Shown: positions 16,301 to 24,587 of the stretch, one piece after another
How the letters are laid out: every line of letters begins with the position of its first letter
Numbering within the stretch: position 1 is the first letter of the stretch
Program-made: the position numbers and the translations under genes
The notes under the pieces: model-generated
The model's input: the letters and a program-made list of their open reading frames with translations, nothing else
What the model was told of the DNA's origin: nothing
Databases searched by the model: none
NCBI RefSeq assembly: GCF_001886735.1
Contig: NZ_CP018076.1
Location: 1,984,001-2,048,000 of the forward strand
Source of the DNA: Sulfitobacter alexandrii
GTDB taxonomy: Bacteria > Pseudomonadota > Alphaproteobacteria > Rhodobacterales > Rhodobacteraceae
Length of the DNA: 64,000 nucleotides
Reading direction: 5' to 3'

Positions 16301-16654
16301 TCAGACCTTGCGTCTGAACCCGAGGCCTTCTTCGGCGATCGCCGGCCTTGCGCCGCGGCGGAACGAGAGGATCTTTCTCTCTTCCTCGCGGGGGGGCGCG
16401 GTGCGTTGCGGGCTGTCACGAAGCAGCGACGGCAATTCCGTGCAGGCCTGACGTTCAAGCACCGTCACGTCGCGCGCCCGACGCGACCTGCCGGCGGCGT
16501 CGATGCTGAAGAGCACCATGTCCCCCGCCTCCATGAAGGCGGCGCCGTCCACGAAGGTGCTGTCGCCTTGATAGAACACGAGGTCGCGCTGGTCCTCGCA
16601 CCAGAAAACCGCTTTTCGTGAAACGGCGTCACTCCAGAGAACCAAACCGATCAT
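16301..16654 (-). CDS. Conserved hypothetical protein (Rhodobacterales type)
   Basis: A 117-residue protein. ATG 16654 (MIGLVLWSDAVSRKAVFWCEDQRDL) was chosen over a GTG at 16672 because the family-like block begins at MIGLVLWSD. Residues 1-70 look like a small beta-barrel: WSDAxxRKAVFWCEDQ, then GDSTFVDGAAFMEAGDMVLF and a basic RSRRARDVTVL. The C terminus is basic and probably disordered. Short proteins with this start are common and uncharacterised in Rhodobacteraceae. It is convergent to ilvN and divergent from the XRE regulator, so it shares the intergenic region that holds a large inverted repeat. Confidence 0.6.
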   Translation of the reverse strand: MIGLVLWSDAVSRKAVFWCEDQRDLVFYQGDSTFVDGAAFMEAGDMVLFSIDAAGRSRRARDVTVLERQACTELPSLLRDSPQRTAPPREEERKILSFRRGARPAIAEEGLGFRRKV

Positions 16655-16722
16655 CACAGAAAACCTGACCACGCCCCCGATGACATTTAACTACATCACG
16701 CCTGGAACGCCTAAGTGCAAAC

Positions 16723-16783
16723 CTGACGCAAGGAAACCGAAATTGTGTTAAGGGCACTCAAAACTGTCACAATTCTGCGTCAG
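16723..16783. promoter_or_regulatory. Nested inverted repeat upstream of the XRE regulator
   Basis: Outer arms CTGACGCA (16723-16730) and TGCGTCAG (16776-16783), inner arms AATTGTG (16741-16747) and CACAATT (16768-16774). Both pairs are perfect. The element ends 2 nt before a predicted -35 (16786), where a regulator could act on the XRE gene and on the divergent small gene. Confidence 0.5.
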
Positions 16784-16785
16784 CC

Positions 16786-16814
16786 TTGACGCTTCGAAGT
16801 TTCACTCCCAGAAT
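16786..16814 (+). promoter_or_regulatory. Predicted sigma-70 promoter of the XRE regulator gene
   Basis: TTGACG (16786-16791), a 17-nt spacer and CAGAAT (16809-16814); five and four of six matches to consensus. It lies 63 nt before ATG 16878. Confidence 0.5.
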
Positions 16815-16877
16815 GAGCCATAACAGTCGTGAGAATGCGCGCGTTTTCGTGGCGCCTTGATCTACCATAAGATGTAA

Positions 16878-17675
16878 ATGAAACCCGAGAAACAATCACC
16901 GGCGCAACTGCGGAACATGTTCGGCGAAAACCTGCGCAAACTCGCGCAGGAATACCGTTCGATTTCCGAGCTGTCCCGGCAACTCGGCATCAACAGGACA
17001 CAGTTCAACCGGTATCTCTCCGGCGAGAGTTTTCCCCGACCGGACATCCTTGCGCGGATGTGCGAATTCTTCCGCGTGGATGCGCGCGTGCTGCTTCAGC
17101 CAGTCGAGGAAATCACCCGGCAGGACGAGTTGCTGACAACCCCCTATCTGCGTGATTTCATCGGCGCGGGCGCGCTCGACGTTCCCGACTCCATGTTTCC
17201 AAGCGGCTTCTACCGCTTCTCGCGCCGCAGCTTCGTGGAACCCGAACGGTTCGTCGTGTCACTTGTCCTCGCCAGCCGGGAGGGGCCCCGGACCCGGGTA
17301 CGTGGGTTCGAGACGGCGCAGGCCATGGAACTGCAGAACTTGCCGCGCGATGGCCGCTCGCGCGAGTTTCGGGGCGCGGTGATGCGCCAGGACGACGGAA
17401 TCAGCATCCTCGCCGCGCGGCGCAACGCCATGACAACGTCCTTCAACTACCTCGCCCGCGTCCCCTCCTTCGAACAGAATTTCTGGGTCGGTTACGCCAC
17501 GCGGACGGTCCCCGAGGCCGCGGGGGGTCTGCGGGTGACGCGGCTGGTTTACGAATACCTTGGCCCCGCCGTGTCGGACGCGCTGTCGGTCGCGCGCGAT
17601 ACCGGCTTCACCACCTTCGACGCGCTCCAACCCTATCACAAGCGTCTGCTGCGCGCCGGGATCCCGTTTTCCTGA
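16878..17675 (+). CDS. XRE-family helix-turn-helix transcriptional regulator
   Basis: A 265-residue regulator. Residues about 15-65 form a Cro/CI-type HTH (FGENLRKLAQEYRSISELSRQLGI with the recognition helix NRTQFNRYLSGES). The remaining 200 residues are an alpha/beta domain of unknown type, with no Cys or His cluster and no membrane segment; a ligand-sensing role is likely. The start at ATG 16878 is preceded by an immediate ATG-TAA at 16872 that overlaps it, so translation may be weak or coupled. Its promoter has a nested inverted repeat directly upstream, which suggests autoregulation. The gene lies before a Rieske oxygenase, but the 98-bp gap leaves co-transcription open. Confidence 0.82.
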   Translation: MKPEKQSPAQLRNMFGENLRKLAQEYRSISELSRQLGINRTQFNRYLSGESFPRPDILARMCEFFRVDARVLLQPVEEITRQDELLTTPYLRDFIGAGALDVPDSMFPSGFYRFSRRSFVEPERFVVSLVLASREGPRTRVRGFETAQAMELQNLPRDGRSREFRGAVMRQDDGISILAARRNAMTTSFNYLARVPSFEQNFWVGYATRTVPEAAGGLRVTRLVYEYLGPAVSDALSVARDTGFTTFDALQPYHKRLLRAGIPFS

Positions 17676-17773
17676 TCGCCGCGTCCGTGTCGCCCCTGAT
17701 AAAGTCGGGTCGCTGCGGATAATGTACGAAGGCGACCCCGCTGCTAGCCTCTGTCCAGCAACAGGAGAGCAGC

Positions 17774-18934
17774 ATGACCCGTTTTCCCACCGACCTCAGC
17801 ACTGTCAGACGCCCCATCGCGCAGGCCACCGGCCTACCCAACCCGCATTACATCGATCCCCTTGTCTTTGCCGAGGAACGGCAGGCCGTCCTCTTCGACA
17901 ACTGGGCCGGGCTGGCCGTGACCGCGGACATCCCCGAGGTGGGCGATGCGGTGCCGATCACCTTTCTGGGCATGCCGCTGCTGATCGTGCGCGACCGCCA
18001 GGGCGAGGTCCGCGTGTTCCAGAACACCTGCCGTCATCGGGGCATGATCCTCGTGGAGGAGCCCCGCAAGATCGAGGGCGCGATCCGCTGTCCCTATCAC
18101 AGCTGGTGCTATGCCACGGACGGCCGGCTGGTCAGCACGCCGCATGTGGGCGGTCCGGGTCAGAACACGCACGCCGGGATCGATCGCGATCTTCTCGGGC
18201 TGGTGGAGATCCGCAGCCATATCTGGATGGACGTGATTTTCATCAACGTGTCCGGCCAGGCCCCCGCTTTTGCCGATGCCCATGCCGATCTTCTGGCCCG
18301 CTGGGCCGAGTTCGACCAGCCCCTGCACCATGGCGGCGACGACAGCCGCTTTCAGCTTGCCATCGATTGCAACTGGAAGCTGGCGGTCGAGAACTACTGC
18401 GAAAGCTATCACCTGCCATGGGTGCATCCCGGCCTGAACAGCTATTCACGGCTCGAGGATCACTACCACATCGAGGCGCCGGGCCGTTTCTCGGGCCAGG
18501 GCACGCGCGTCTATCGGCAGTTGAAGGACGAGGCCGGCAACAGCTTTCCCGATTTCGACGGCCTCGGCGACAAGTGGGAGACGGCCGCGGAGTATGTGAC
18601 CGTCTATCCGAACGTGCTGATGGGCGTCCACCGCGACCACAGCTTTGCCATCATCCTCGTGCCCGAAACGCAGGAACGCACGGTGGAGCACGTTCATCTC
18701 TTCTACGCGCGGCCACACACCGATCCGGCCCTGCGCGCCCGCAACACCGCGCAATGGAAGGACGTATTCGTCGAGGATGTCTTCGTGGTCGAGGGCATGC
18801 AGCGGGGCCGCCACGCCGTGACCTTCGACGGCGGCCGGTTCTCGCCCGCGATGGATGGGCCCACGCACCTCTTTCATGACTGGGTCGCGGCACAGCTCGA
18901 AAGGCACCGCAGCCTGCCGCAGGCTGCCGAATGA
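17774..18934 (+). CDS. Rieske-type ring-hydroxylating/demethylating oxygenase, large subunit
   Basis: A 386-residue oxygenase. The Rieske [2Fe-2S] ligands are C86, H88, C106 and H109 (CRHRG...CPYHSWCY). The catalytic domain has the mononuclear-iron motif NYCESYHLPWVHP with H213 and H218; the third, acidic ligand should lie near the C-terminal VEDVFVVEG segment. Enzymes of this group hydroxylate aromatic rings or demethylate quaternary amines such as glycine betaine or carnitine, using a separate reductase. No reductase gene is nearby, so it must use one encoded elsewhere. The substrate cannot be named. The downstream 80-codon gene overlaps its stop (ATGA). Confidence 0.88.
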   Translation: MTRFPTDLSTVRRPIAQATGLPNPHYIDPLVFAEERQAVLFDNWAGLAVTADIPEVGDAVPITFLGMPLLIVRDRQGEVRVFQNTCRHRGMILVEEPRKIEGAIRCPYHSWCYATDGRLVSTPHVGGPGQNTHAGIDRDLLGLVEIRSHIWMDVIFINVSGQAPAFADAHADLLARWAEFDQPLHHGGDDSRFQLAIDCNWKLAVENYCESYHLPWVHPGLNSYSRLEDHYHIEAPGRFSGQGTRVYRQLKDEAGNSFPDFDGLGDKWETAAEYVTVYPNVLMGVHRDHSFAIILVPETQERTVEHVHLFYARPHTDPALRARNTAQWKDVFVEDVFVVEGMQRGRHAVTFDGGRFSPAMDGPTHLFHDWVAAQLERHRSLPQAAE

Positions 18935-19173
18935 TCGCGCTGGAGCGGGATCTGCTGGCCGCCCATGCCGCGGGCGACCTCGGCGCGCTCGTGACCCTGT
19001 ACCAGCGGGCCGCCGCAGAGGCGACCGCACCGGAACGCGCGGCGTTCTACCTGACCCACGCCCATGTCTTCGCGATGGAAACGGATCATCCCGACGCCCC
19101 GGCGCTGCGCATGCGCCTCGTCGCACAGGGCCGTGAAAGCGCCCTGCCCCCGCCGCGCCCGCCGTTCAGATGA
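18931..19173 (+). CDS. Small hypothetical protein coupled to the Rieske oxygenase
   Basis: An 80-residue, Ala-rich helical protein. Its ATG overlaps the oxygenase stop codon by 4 bp, a sign of translational coupling. The sequence reads as one helical hairpin of TPR-like character (ERDLLAAHAAGDLGALVTLY, then ERAAFYLTHAHVFAMETD) and ends in a Pro-rich tail. Its C terminus overlaps the convergent amidase gene by 8 bp. Function unknown; the coupling suggests a role with the oxygenase. Confidence 0.65.
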   Translation: MIALERDLLAAHAAGDLGALVTLYQRAAAEATAPERAAFYLTHAHVFAMETDHPDAPALRMRLVAQGRESALPPPRPPFR

Positions 19174-20575
19174 CCGGCGGCCGCGTGCCCGGCCAATCCG
19201 TCGCCGCGTGCCACTGCTGCGCAAGCCGCAAGAGCCGCGCATCGCTCCCGCGCGGCCCGATCAGTTGCAGGCCCAGCGGCAGCCCGTTTTCGCCGAACCC
19301 GGCGGGGATGTTGACCACCGGCAGGCCGATCAGGCTGGCCGGGATCACCACCTGCATCCAGCGGTGATAGGTGTCCATCTCGTGCCCGGCGATCTCGGTC
19401 GGATGGGTCAGCGTCACGTCGAAAGGCCAGACCTGCGCCGATGGCAGCACCAGCACGTCCAGGGTGTCGAACAGCCCGGCGGCGCAACGGAACCAGTCCG
19501 AGCGGACCTCGCTCGCCCGGTGCACCGTCATCGCGTCCATCCCGAGACCGCGCGCGATCTCCCATCGGGCGGCCTCTTTCAGGGCATCGCGGGTCCCGGG
19601 GTTGAGGTAGATGTCCGCCAGCCCGGTCGCGACGGAGAATGAACGCAGGGTGATCCAGCTGTCCCACATGGCATCCGCCGGGAACGGCGGCGCCGCCGGT
19701 TCGACCGCGTGCCCCAGGTCCGCCAGTTGCCTCAGCGCCGCCTCGCTCGGGGCCAGCAGCCCCGCCTCGAACGGCAAGGCACCGCCCCAGTCGCCGAGCC
19801 ACCCGATCCGCATCTTGCCCGGCGGGTCGAACAGCCCCGGCAGCGTGTCCGCCGCGTCGCGCCCGTGCGGGTGCATCGGATCGGCGCCCGTCATGGTATC
19901 CAGCAGGGCGGACAGGTCGGCCGGATTGCGCGCCATCGGGCCCAGCGTGCTGAGCTGGTGCAGGAACATCTCGCGGTCGGGATCTCCCGGCACGGTGCCC
20001 CACGACGGGCGCATGCCGTAGACATTGTTCCAGCCCGCCGGGTTGCGCAGCGATCCCATCATGTCGGACCCGTCGGCAACGCCGAGCATCCGCGTGGCCA
20101 GGGCCGCCGCCGCCCCGCCCGACGACCCGCCCGCCGATCTCGTCAGGTCGTAGGGATTGCGCGTCGCGCCGTAGACCGGGTTGAACGTATGGCTCCCCAG
20201 GCCGAATTCCGGCGTGTTGGTCTTGCCGATGATCAGGGCCCCGGCGGCGCGCAGGCGGCTGACGATCAGGTCGTCCTTCGGCGCGACCGCCCGCTCGAAC
20301 AGCGGCGAGCCGCTTGTCGTCACGAGGCCCGCCACGTTCGCCAAATCCTTCACCGCCATCGGAATGCCGTGCAGCCAGCCCTTGCGCGGTGCTGCGTCCG
20401 CCGCCCGCGCTTCCGCCATCAGGCTGTCGGCATCCCGCAGCGCCACCACCGCGTTCACCCTGCCATTCACCCCGGCAATCCGGGCCAGCGTGGCTTCCAT
20501 CAGCTCCGCCGCGCCGAATTCCCCCGCCGCCATCGCCGCCGACTGGGCGCGCGCATCCATGTCCAGAATATCCAT
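19166..20575 (-). CDS. Amidase signature family hydrolase
   Basis: A 469-residue amidase with the Ser-cisSer-Lys triad of the signature family: Lys in GIPMAVKDLANVAG (near residue 82), the cis-Ser and flanking glycines in SAGGSSGGAAAALATRM, and the nucleophile Ser in DGSDMMGSLRNPAGW. The start ATG 20575 (MDILDMDARAQSAAM) was chosen because the open frame upstream is unsupported and lies in a dispersed repeat. Such enzymes hydrolyse amides or act in aryl-acylamide and nitrile breakdown; the GatA transamidase is excluded because gatB and gatC are absent and the C-terminal part differs. The substrate is unknown. Convergent with the Rieske cluster. Confidence 0.9.
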   Translation of the reverse strand: MDILDMDARAQSAAMAAGEFGAAELMEATLARIAGVNGRVNAVVALRDADSLMAEARAADAAPRKGWLHGIPMAVKDLANVAGLVTTSGSPLFERAVAPKDDLIVSRLRAAGALIIGKTNTPEFGLGSHTFNPVYGATRNPYDLTRSAGGSSGGAAAALATRMLGVADGSDMMGSLRNPAGWNNVYGMRPSWGTVPGDPDREMFLHQLSTLGPMARNPADLSALLDTMTGADPMHPHGRDAADTLPGLFDPPGKMRIGWLGDWGGALPFEAGLLAPSEAALRQLADLGHAVEPAAPPFPADAMWDSWITLRSFSVATGLADIYLNPGTRDALKEAARWEIARGLGMDAMTVHRASEVRSDWFRCAAGLFDTLDVLVLPSAQVWPFDVTLTHPTEIAGHEMDTYHRWMQVVIPASLIGLPVVNIPAGFGENGLPLGLQLIGPRGSDARLLRLAQQWHAATDWPGTRPPVI

Positions 20576-20617
20576 GATGCCACAGAACATCGCTTCGCCA
20601 CGGGGCGCAATCCCCCG

Positions 20618-20640
20618 CTTCTTTATGCCGGCAAATACTC
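20618..20640 (-). repeat. Dispersed Rhodobacterales intergenic repeat, copy 1
   Basis: On the minus strand it reads GAGTATTTGCCGGCATAAAG followed by AAG. A second copy with the same ends lies at 52282-52303 on the plus strand. It sits between a G/C-run hairpin and the start of the amidase gene. Confidence 0.55.
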
Positions 20641-20647
20641 TGGGGGT

Positions 20648-20666
20648 CCGGGGGCAAAGCCCCCGG
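20648..20666 (-). terminator. Terminator hairpin after prfB
   Basis: CCGGGGG and CCCCCGG pair over 7 bp with a 5-nt loop, 3 nt after the prfB stop. Read on the minus strand, the dispersed repeat with GTATTT follows. Confidence 0.6.
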
Positions 20667-20669
20667 CGA

Positions 20670-21794
20670 TCAGCCGCCCTGCGCCTCGGCCCGGCTCTTG
20701 CCCGACACGGCAAGCGCCAGCGTCGCGCCCATCAGCCCGTCGAGGTCACCGTCAAGAACCCCCTTGGTGTCGGAAGTCTCGAAATTGGTGCGCAGGTCCT
20801 TCACCATCTGGTAGGGCTGCAGCACGTAGGACCGGATCTGGTTGCCCCAGCCCGCGTCCCCCGCGCTTTCGTGTGCCTCGTTCACCAGCGCCGACCGCTT
20901 GTCCAGTTCCATCTGGTACAGCCGGCTCTTGAGCGCCTTCATGGCGATGTCCCGGTTCTGGTGCTGCGATTTCTCGGACGATGTCACCACGATCCCGGTG
21001 GGATGGTGCGTGATCCGCACCGCCGAATCCGTCGTGTTCACGTGCTGGCCGCCCGCCCCCGAGGACCGGTAGGTGTCGATCCGGATATCGGCCGGGTTCA
21101 CTTCGATCTCGATGTTGTCGTCGACCACCGGGTAGACCTTCACGCTGGTAAAGGACGTATGACGCTTGGCCGCCGAATCGAACGGGCTGATCCGCACAAG
21201 CCGGTGCACACCGCTTTCCGACTTCAGCCAGCCATAGGCGTTGTGGCCCGATATCTTGTAGGTCGCGGACTTGATGCCCGCTTCCTCTCCGGGGCTTTCC
21301 GCCTGCAGTTCGACCTTGTAGCCCTTCTTCTCGGCCCAGCGGACGTACATCCGCGCCAGCATCTGGGCCCAGTCGCAGCTTTCGGTGCCGCCCGCGCCCG
21401 AGTTGATCTCGAGAAACGTGTCGTTGCCGTCCGCCTCGCCGTCCAGCAGCGCCTCCAGTTCCTTTTGCGCCGCGGTCTCTGCCAGCGCCTTGAGCGCCCG
21501 CTCGGCGTCGGCCACGACCTCGGCGTCGTCCTCCATTTCGCCCAGTTCGATCAGTTCGAGATTGTCGGCGAGGTCCTGCTTGATGCCCTCGTAGGTGTCG
21601 ATGGCATCCACCAGTGCCTGACGGTCACGCATCAGCTTCTGCGCGGCCTCGGGATCGTCCCAGAGGTTCGGGTCCTCGACCCGCGCGTTGAATTCCTCCA
21701 GCCGGTGCTGGGCGGTTTCCACGTTCAGCCGCTGCGCCAGCAATTCCAGCGACTTGCTGATTTCATCGACGGTATTCTGAACCTCTGCGCGCAT
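20670..21794 (-). CDS. prfB: Peptide chain release factor 2
   Basis: A 374-residue class I release factor that reads UGA and UAA. The stop-codon recognition tripeptide SPF is at 203-205 and the peptidyl-transfer GGQ at 248-250 ([14 protein letters not shown]). The N-terminal helical domain is complete ([19 protein letters not shown]). The frame is continuous from ATG 21794, so the programmed +1 frameshift found in many bacteria is absent, as is usual in this group. It follows mrcA on the same strand after 103 bp. The glutamine of GGQ would be methylated by PrmC, whose 3' end lies at the right edge of the window. Confidence 0.97.
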   Translation of the reverse strand: MRAEVQNTVDEISKSLELLAQRLNVETAQHRLEEFNARVEDPNLWDDPEAAQKLMRDRQALVDAIDTYEGIKQDLADNLELIELGEMEDDAEVVADAERALKALAETAAQKELEALLDGEADGNDTFLEINSGAGGTESCDWAQMLARMYVRWAEKKGYKVELQAESPGEEAGIKSATYKISGHNAYGWLKSESGVHRLVRISPFDSAAKRHTSFTSVKVYPVVDDNIEIEVNPADIRIDTYRSSGAGGQHVNTTDSAVRITHHPTGIVVTSSEKSQHQNRDIAMKALKSRLYQMELDKRSALVNEAHESAGDAGWGNQIRSYVLQPYQMVKDLRTNFETSDTKGVLDGDLDGLMGATLALAVSGKSRAEAQGG

Positions 21795-21897
21795 CTTAGC
21801 CTGCCTTTGATTGGGTCACCACGAGATAGACCAGCGCCGACACAGGGACAAGCCGTCCGCCACCGGAAAGCCCTGCGGCGGCGGCGAAATCTCCGGT

Positions 21898-24450
21898 TCA
21901 GTACAGCCCGCCGGAGGAAAGCGTGCCGAAAGTCGCCTTGGGGCCGACCGTGGCCTTGCGGCCGGTCGAGGTCGTGACCTGCCGCGCGGACTGGCCGAGC
22001 TCTTCCACCAGCGGCAGATCGGCCCCCATGGCAAATCCACCGTCGAAGGTGATGCCGAAGATCGGTTCCTCCCCATCGCGAAAACATTCAGACACCACGT
22101 TGGGACCGGACGCGCCGTCGCTCAGGCGCGCGCCGGTGAACCGGTCGATGTTGATGAAGTTGCACAGCTCCGGCACCTTGAACTCGCCGCCGCCGTATTT
22201 CTTGACGGCCTCGGTCATGAACCGCTGGAACACCGGCGCACAGAGACGGCCGCCCCCCGCCCCCCGGCCCATGGGGCGGGGCTGGTCGTAGCCGATGTAG
22301 CACCCGGCAACGATGTTGGAGGTGAAGCCGACGAACCAAGCGTCCTTCTCGTCGTTGGTCGTACCGGTCTTGCCGGCCGTGGGCACCGGAAGGTTGACGG
22401 CGGACCGCGCCGTGCCCCGCTCGACCACGCCGCGCATCATCGACGTCAGCTGGTAGGCGGTGACCGGGTCCATCACCCGCTCCCGGTTGGAGATGATCCG
22501 GGGTGCCTGACCCTGCGGCAGGCTGGCGATCTGGCAGTCGTTGCACAGCCGCTGGTCGTGCTTGTAGACCGTCCGGCCGTACCGGTCCTGAACCCTGTCA
22601 ACGAGGGTCGGCTGCACCCGCTCGCCCCCGTTGGCGAACATCGCGTAGGCGCTGACCATCTGGTAAAGCGTGGTCTCCTGGCTGCCGAGCGCGTTGGCCA
22701 GCACCGGCGCGAGGTCGTCGTAGACACCGAAGCGCTCCGCGTAGCTGCCCACCACGTCCATCCCGACCTCCTGCGCGAGGCGGATCGTCATCAGGTTGCG
22801 CGACTGTTCGATCCCCGTGCGCAGCGGTGTCGGCCCGTAGTACTTGTTGGAAGCGTTCTTTGGGCGCCAGACCCCCTGCGGCGTGTTGATCTCGATCGGG
22901 GCGTCCACCACGATGGTCGCGGGTGAATAGCCGGAATCGAGCGCCGAAGCGTAGACGAAGGGCTTGAAGGAAGACCCCGGTTGCCGCTGTGCCTGCGTGG
23001 CCCGGTTGAAGACCGAATCCTGGTAGGAGAATCCGCCCTGCATGGCGATCACCCGCCCGGTGTTCACGTCCATCGCCACGAAGGCGCCCTGCACTTCGGG
23101 CACCTGCCGCAGCGTCCAGCGGATGAAGGACCCGTCCGAATCCGATGTCATCCGGCGCACCAGCACCACGTCGCCGACCTCCACGAGGTCGCCGGCCACG
23201 TTGGCCTTGCTGGCAAGCGTGCCGTCCGACCGGCGCTTGCGGGCCCACTGCACGTCCTTGGCCGGAATCCAGTGACCGTCCGCGTCTTCCTCGACGCCTT
23301 CGATGCCGATGCGCGCATCGCTTTGGCCCACCTCCAGCACGACGGCCGGATACCACTGGTTCTCGAGGTCGATGTCGCGCGGAACGCGGACGTCCGCGAG
23401 CGCCGCGCGCCAGTCCTCCTCCGTGGTCAGTTCCTCGGCCGCGATCTTCTTGCCGGTCCCGGTCCAGATGCCGCGACCGCGGTCGTATTGTTCAAGCTGC
23501 TCGCGCAGGGCGTTGGCGGCGATGGGCTGCATTTCGTTGTCGATGGTCGCGCGCACGGTCAGACCGCCGGTAAAGAATTCGCCCTCGCCGAAATCGTTGG
23601 AAAGCTGGCGGCGGATCTCGTCGGTGAAGTAGTCGCGCGGCGGCAGCTCTGCCTTGAAGCTCTCGAAGTCGCCATTCTGGACCGACCGCAGCGGCATGTT
23701 CCGCTCCCGCTCGTATTCCTCTTCGGTGATGTAGCCGTTGTCCTCCATCTCCCGCAGGACATAGTTGCGCCGCGCCAGAAGCCGGTCCTTGCGGCGGACG
23801 GGGTGATAGTCCGACGGCGCCTTCGGCAGGGAGGCGAGGAACGCCGCCTCGTGGGGGGCGAGTTCGGCAAGTGTCTTGTTGAAATAGGTCTGGCTGGCCG
23901 CCGCGACGCCGTAGGAGTTCTGCCCCAGGAAAATCTCGTTGAGATAGAGTTCGAGGATCTTCTCCTTCGGCAGGGTTTCCTCGAGGCGCGAGGCGAGGAT
24001 GATCTCCTTGATCTTTCTCTCCGCCCGACGATCGCCCGACAGCAGGAAGTTCTTCATCACCTGCTGGGTGATGGTCGACGCGCCGCGCACTTCGCGCCCG
24101 CGCGTCTTGACCGCGTCGATGGCCGCTGCCGCGATGCCGCGCAGGTCGTACCCTTCGTGGGTGTAGAAGTTCTTGTCCTCGGCAGAGATGAAGGCCTGCT
24201 TGACGAGGTCCGGGATGGTGTCGGCCGACGCGAAGAGACGCCGTTCCTTGGCGAACTCGTCGATCAGCCGGCCCTGGCCGGAATAGATCCGGCTGATCGT
24301 CGGCGGCGTGTACTGCGCGAGGCTTTCATGGCTGGGCAGGTCGCGCCCGTACATCCAGAATATCGCGCCCACGGTCAGGGCCACCATGCCGATGCTCATC
24401 GTCAGGGTCGTGAAGATGCCGCCAAAGAATGACAGGATGAATCGGAACAC
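21898..24450 (-). CDS. mrcA: Penicillin-binding protein 1A (bifunctional peptidoglycan synthase)
   Basis: An 850-residue inner-membrane enzyme. The start GTG 24450 (FRFILSFFGGIF follows) was preferred over an ATG at 24516 because it places a single TM helix (about 10-35) right at the N terminus. The GT51 transglycosylase has EDKNFYTHEGYD with the catalytic Glu, and the ASTITQQVMKNF motif. An OB-like insert follows (about 300-400). The transpeptidase has S-x-x-K (GSSFKP), S-x-N (QSRNL) and KTG (AGKTGTTND). It polymerises and cross-links glycan strands. It lies between amiC and prfB, an order common in Rhodobacterales, so cell-wall synthesis and splitting enzymes are neighbours. Confidence 0.95.
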   Translation of the reverse strand: MFRFILSFFGGIFTTLTMSIGMVALTVGAIFWMYGRDLPSHESLAQYTPPTISRIYSGQGRLIDEFAKERRLFASADTIPDLVKQAFISAEDKNFYTHEGYDLRGIAAAAIDAVKTRGREVRGASTITQQVMKNFLLSGDRRAERKIKEIILASRLEETLPKEKILELYLNEIFLGQNSYGVAAASQTYFNKTLAELAPHEAAFLASLPKAPSDYHPVRRKDRLLARRNYVLREMEDNGYITEEEYERERNMPLRSVQNGDFESFKAELPPRDYFTDEIRRQLSNDFGEGEFFTGGLTVRATIDNEMQPIAANALREQLEQYDRGRGIWTGTGKKIAAEELTTEEDWRAALADVRVPRDIDLENQWYPAVVLEVGQSDARIGIEGVEEDADGHWIPAKDVQWARKRRSDGTLASKANVAGDLVEVGDVVLVRRMTSDSDGSFIRWTLRQVPEVQGAFVAMDVNTGRVIAMQGGFSYQDSVFNRATQAQRQPGSSFKPFVYASALDSGYSPATIVVDAPIEINTPQGVWRPKNASNKYYGPTPLRTGIEQSRNLMTIRLAQEVGMDVVGSYAERFGVYDDLAPVLANALGSQETTLYQMVSAYAMFANGGERVQPTLVDRVQDRYGRTVYKHDQRLCNDCQIASLPQGQAPRIISNRERVMDPVTAYQLTSMMRGVVERGTARSAVNLPVPTAGKTGTTNDEKDAWFVGFTSNIVAGCYIGYDQPRPMGRGAGGGRLCAPVFQRFMTEAVKKYGGGEFKVPELCNFINIDRFTGARLSDGASGPNVVSECFRDGEEPIFGITFDGGFAMGADLPLVEELGQSARQVTTSTGRKATVGPKATFGTLSSGGLY

Positions 24451-24587
24451 GGCGCACCGCCCTTCTGGTCGCGAGAAAACTGTTGCGCTTATAGACGCTG
24501 GGGCCGGGTTGGTCAAAACGACAGAGCACCCGTTTTGGGCCGTTTACCGCCCACCCATGACAATGTGATCGCGGTGTGATCGCGGCC

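Noticed and set aside
19166..20575. Assignment of the amidase as GatA
   Set aside because: No gatB or gatC neighbour, and the C-terminal third differs from GatA; a general amidase is the safer call.
21700..21794. Programmed +1 frameshift in prfB
   Set aside because: The frame is continuous from ATG 21794 through the GGQ motif and no internal UGA is present near codon 25.
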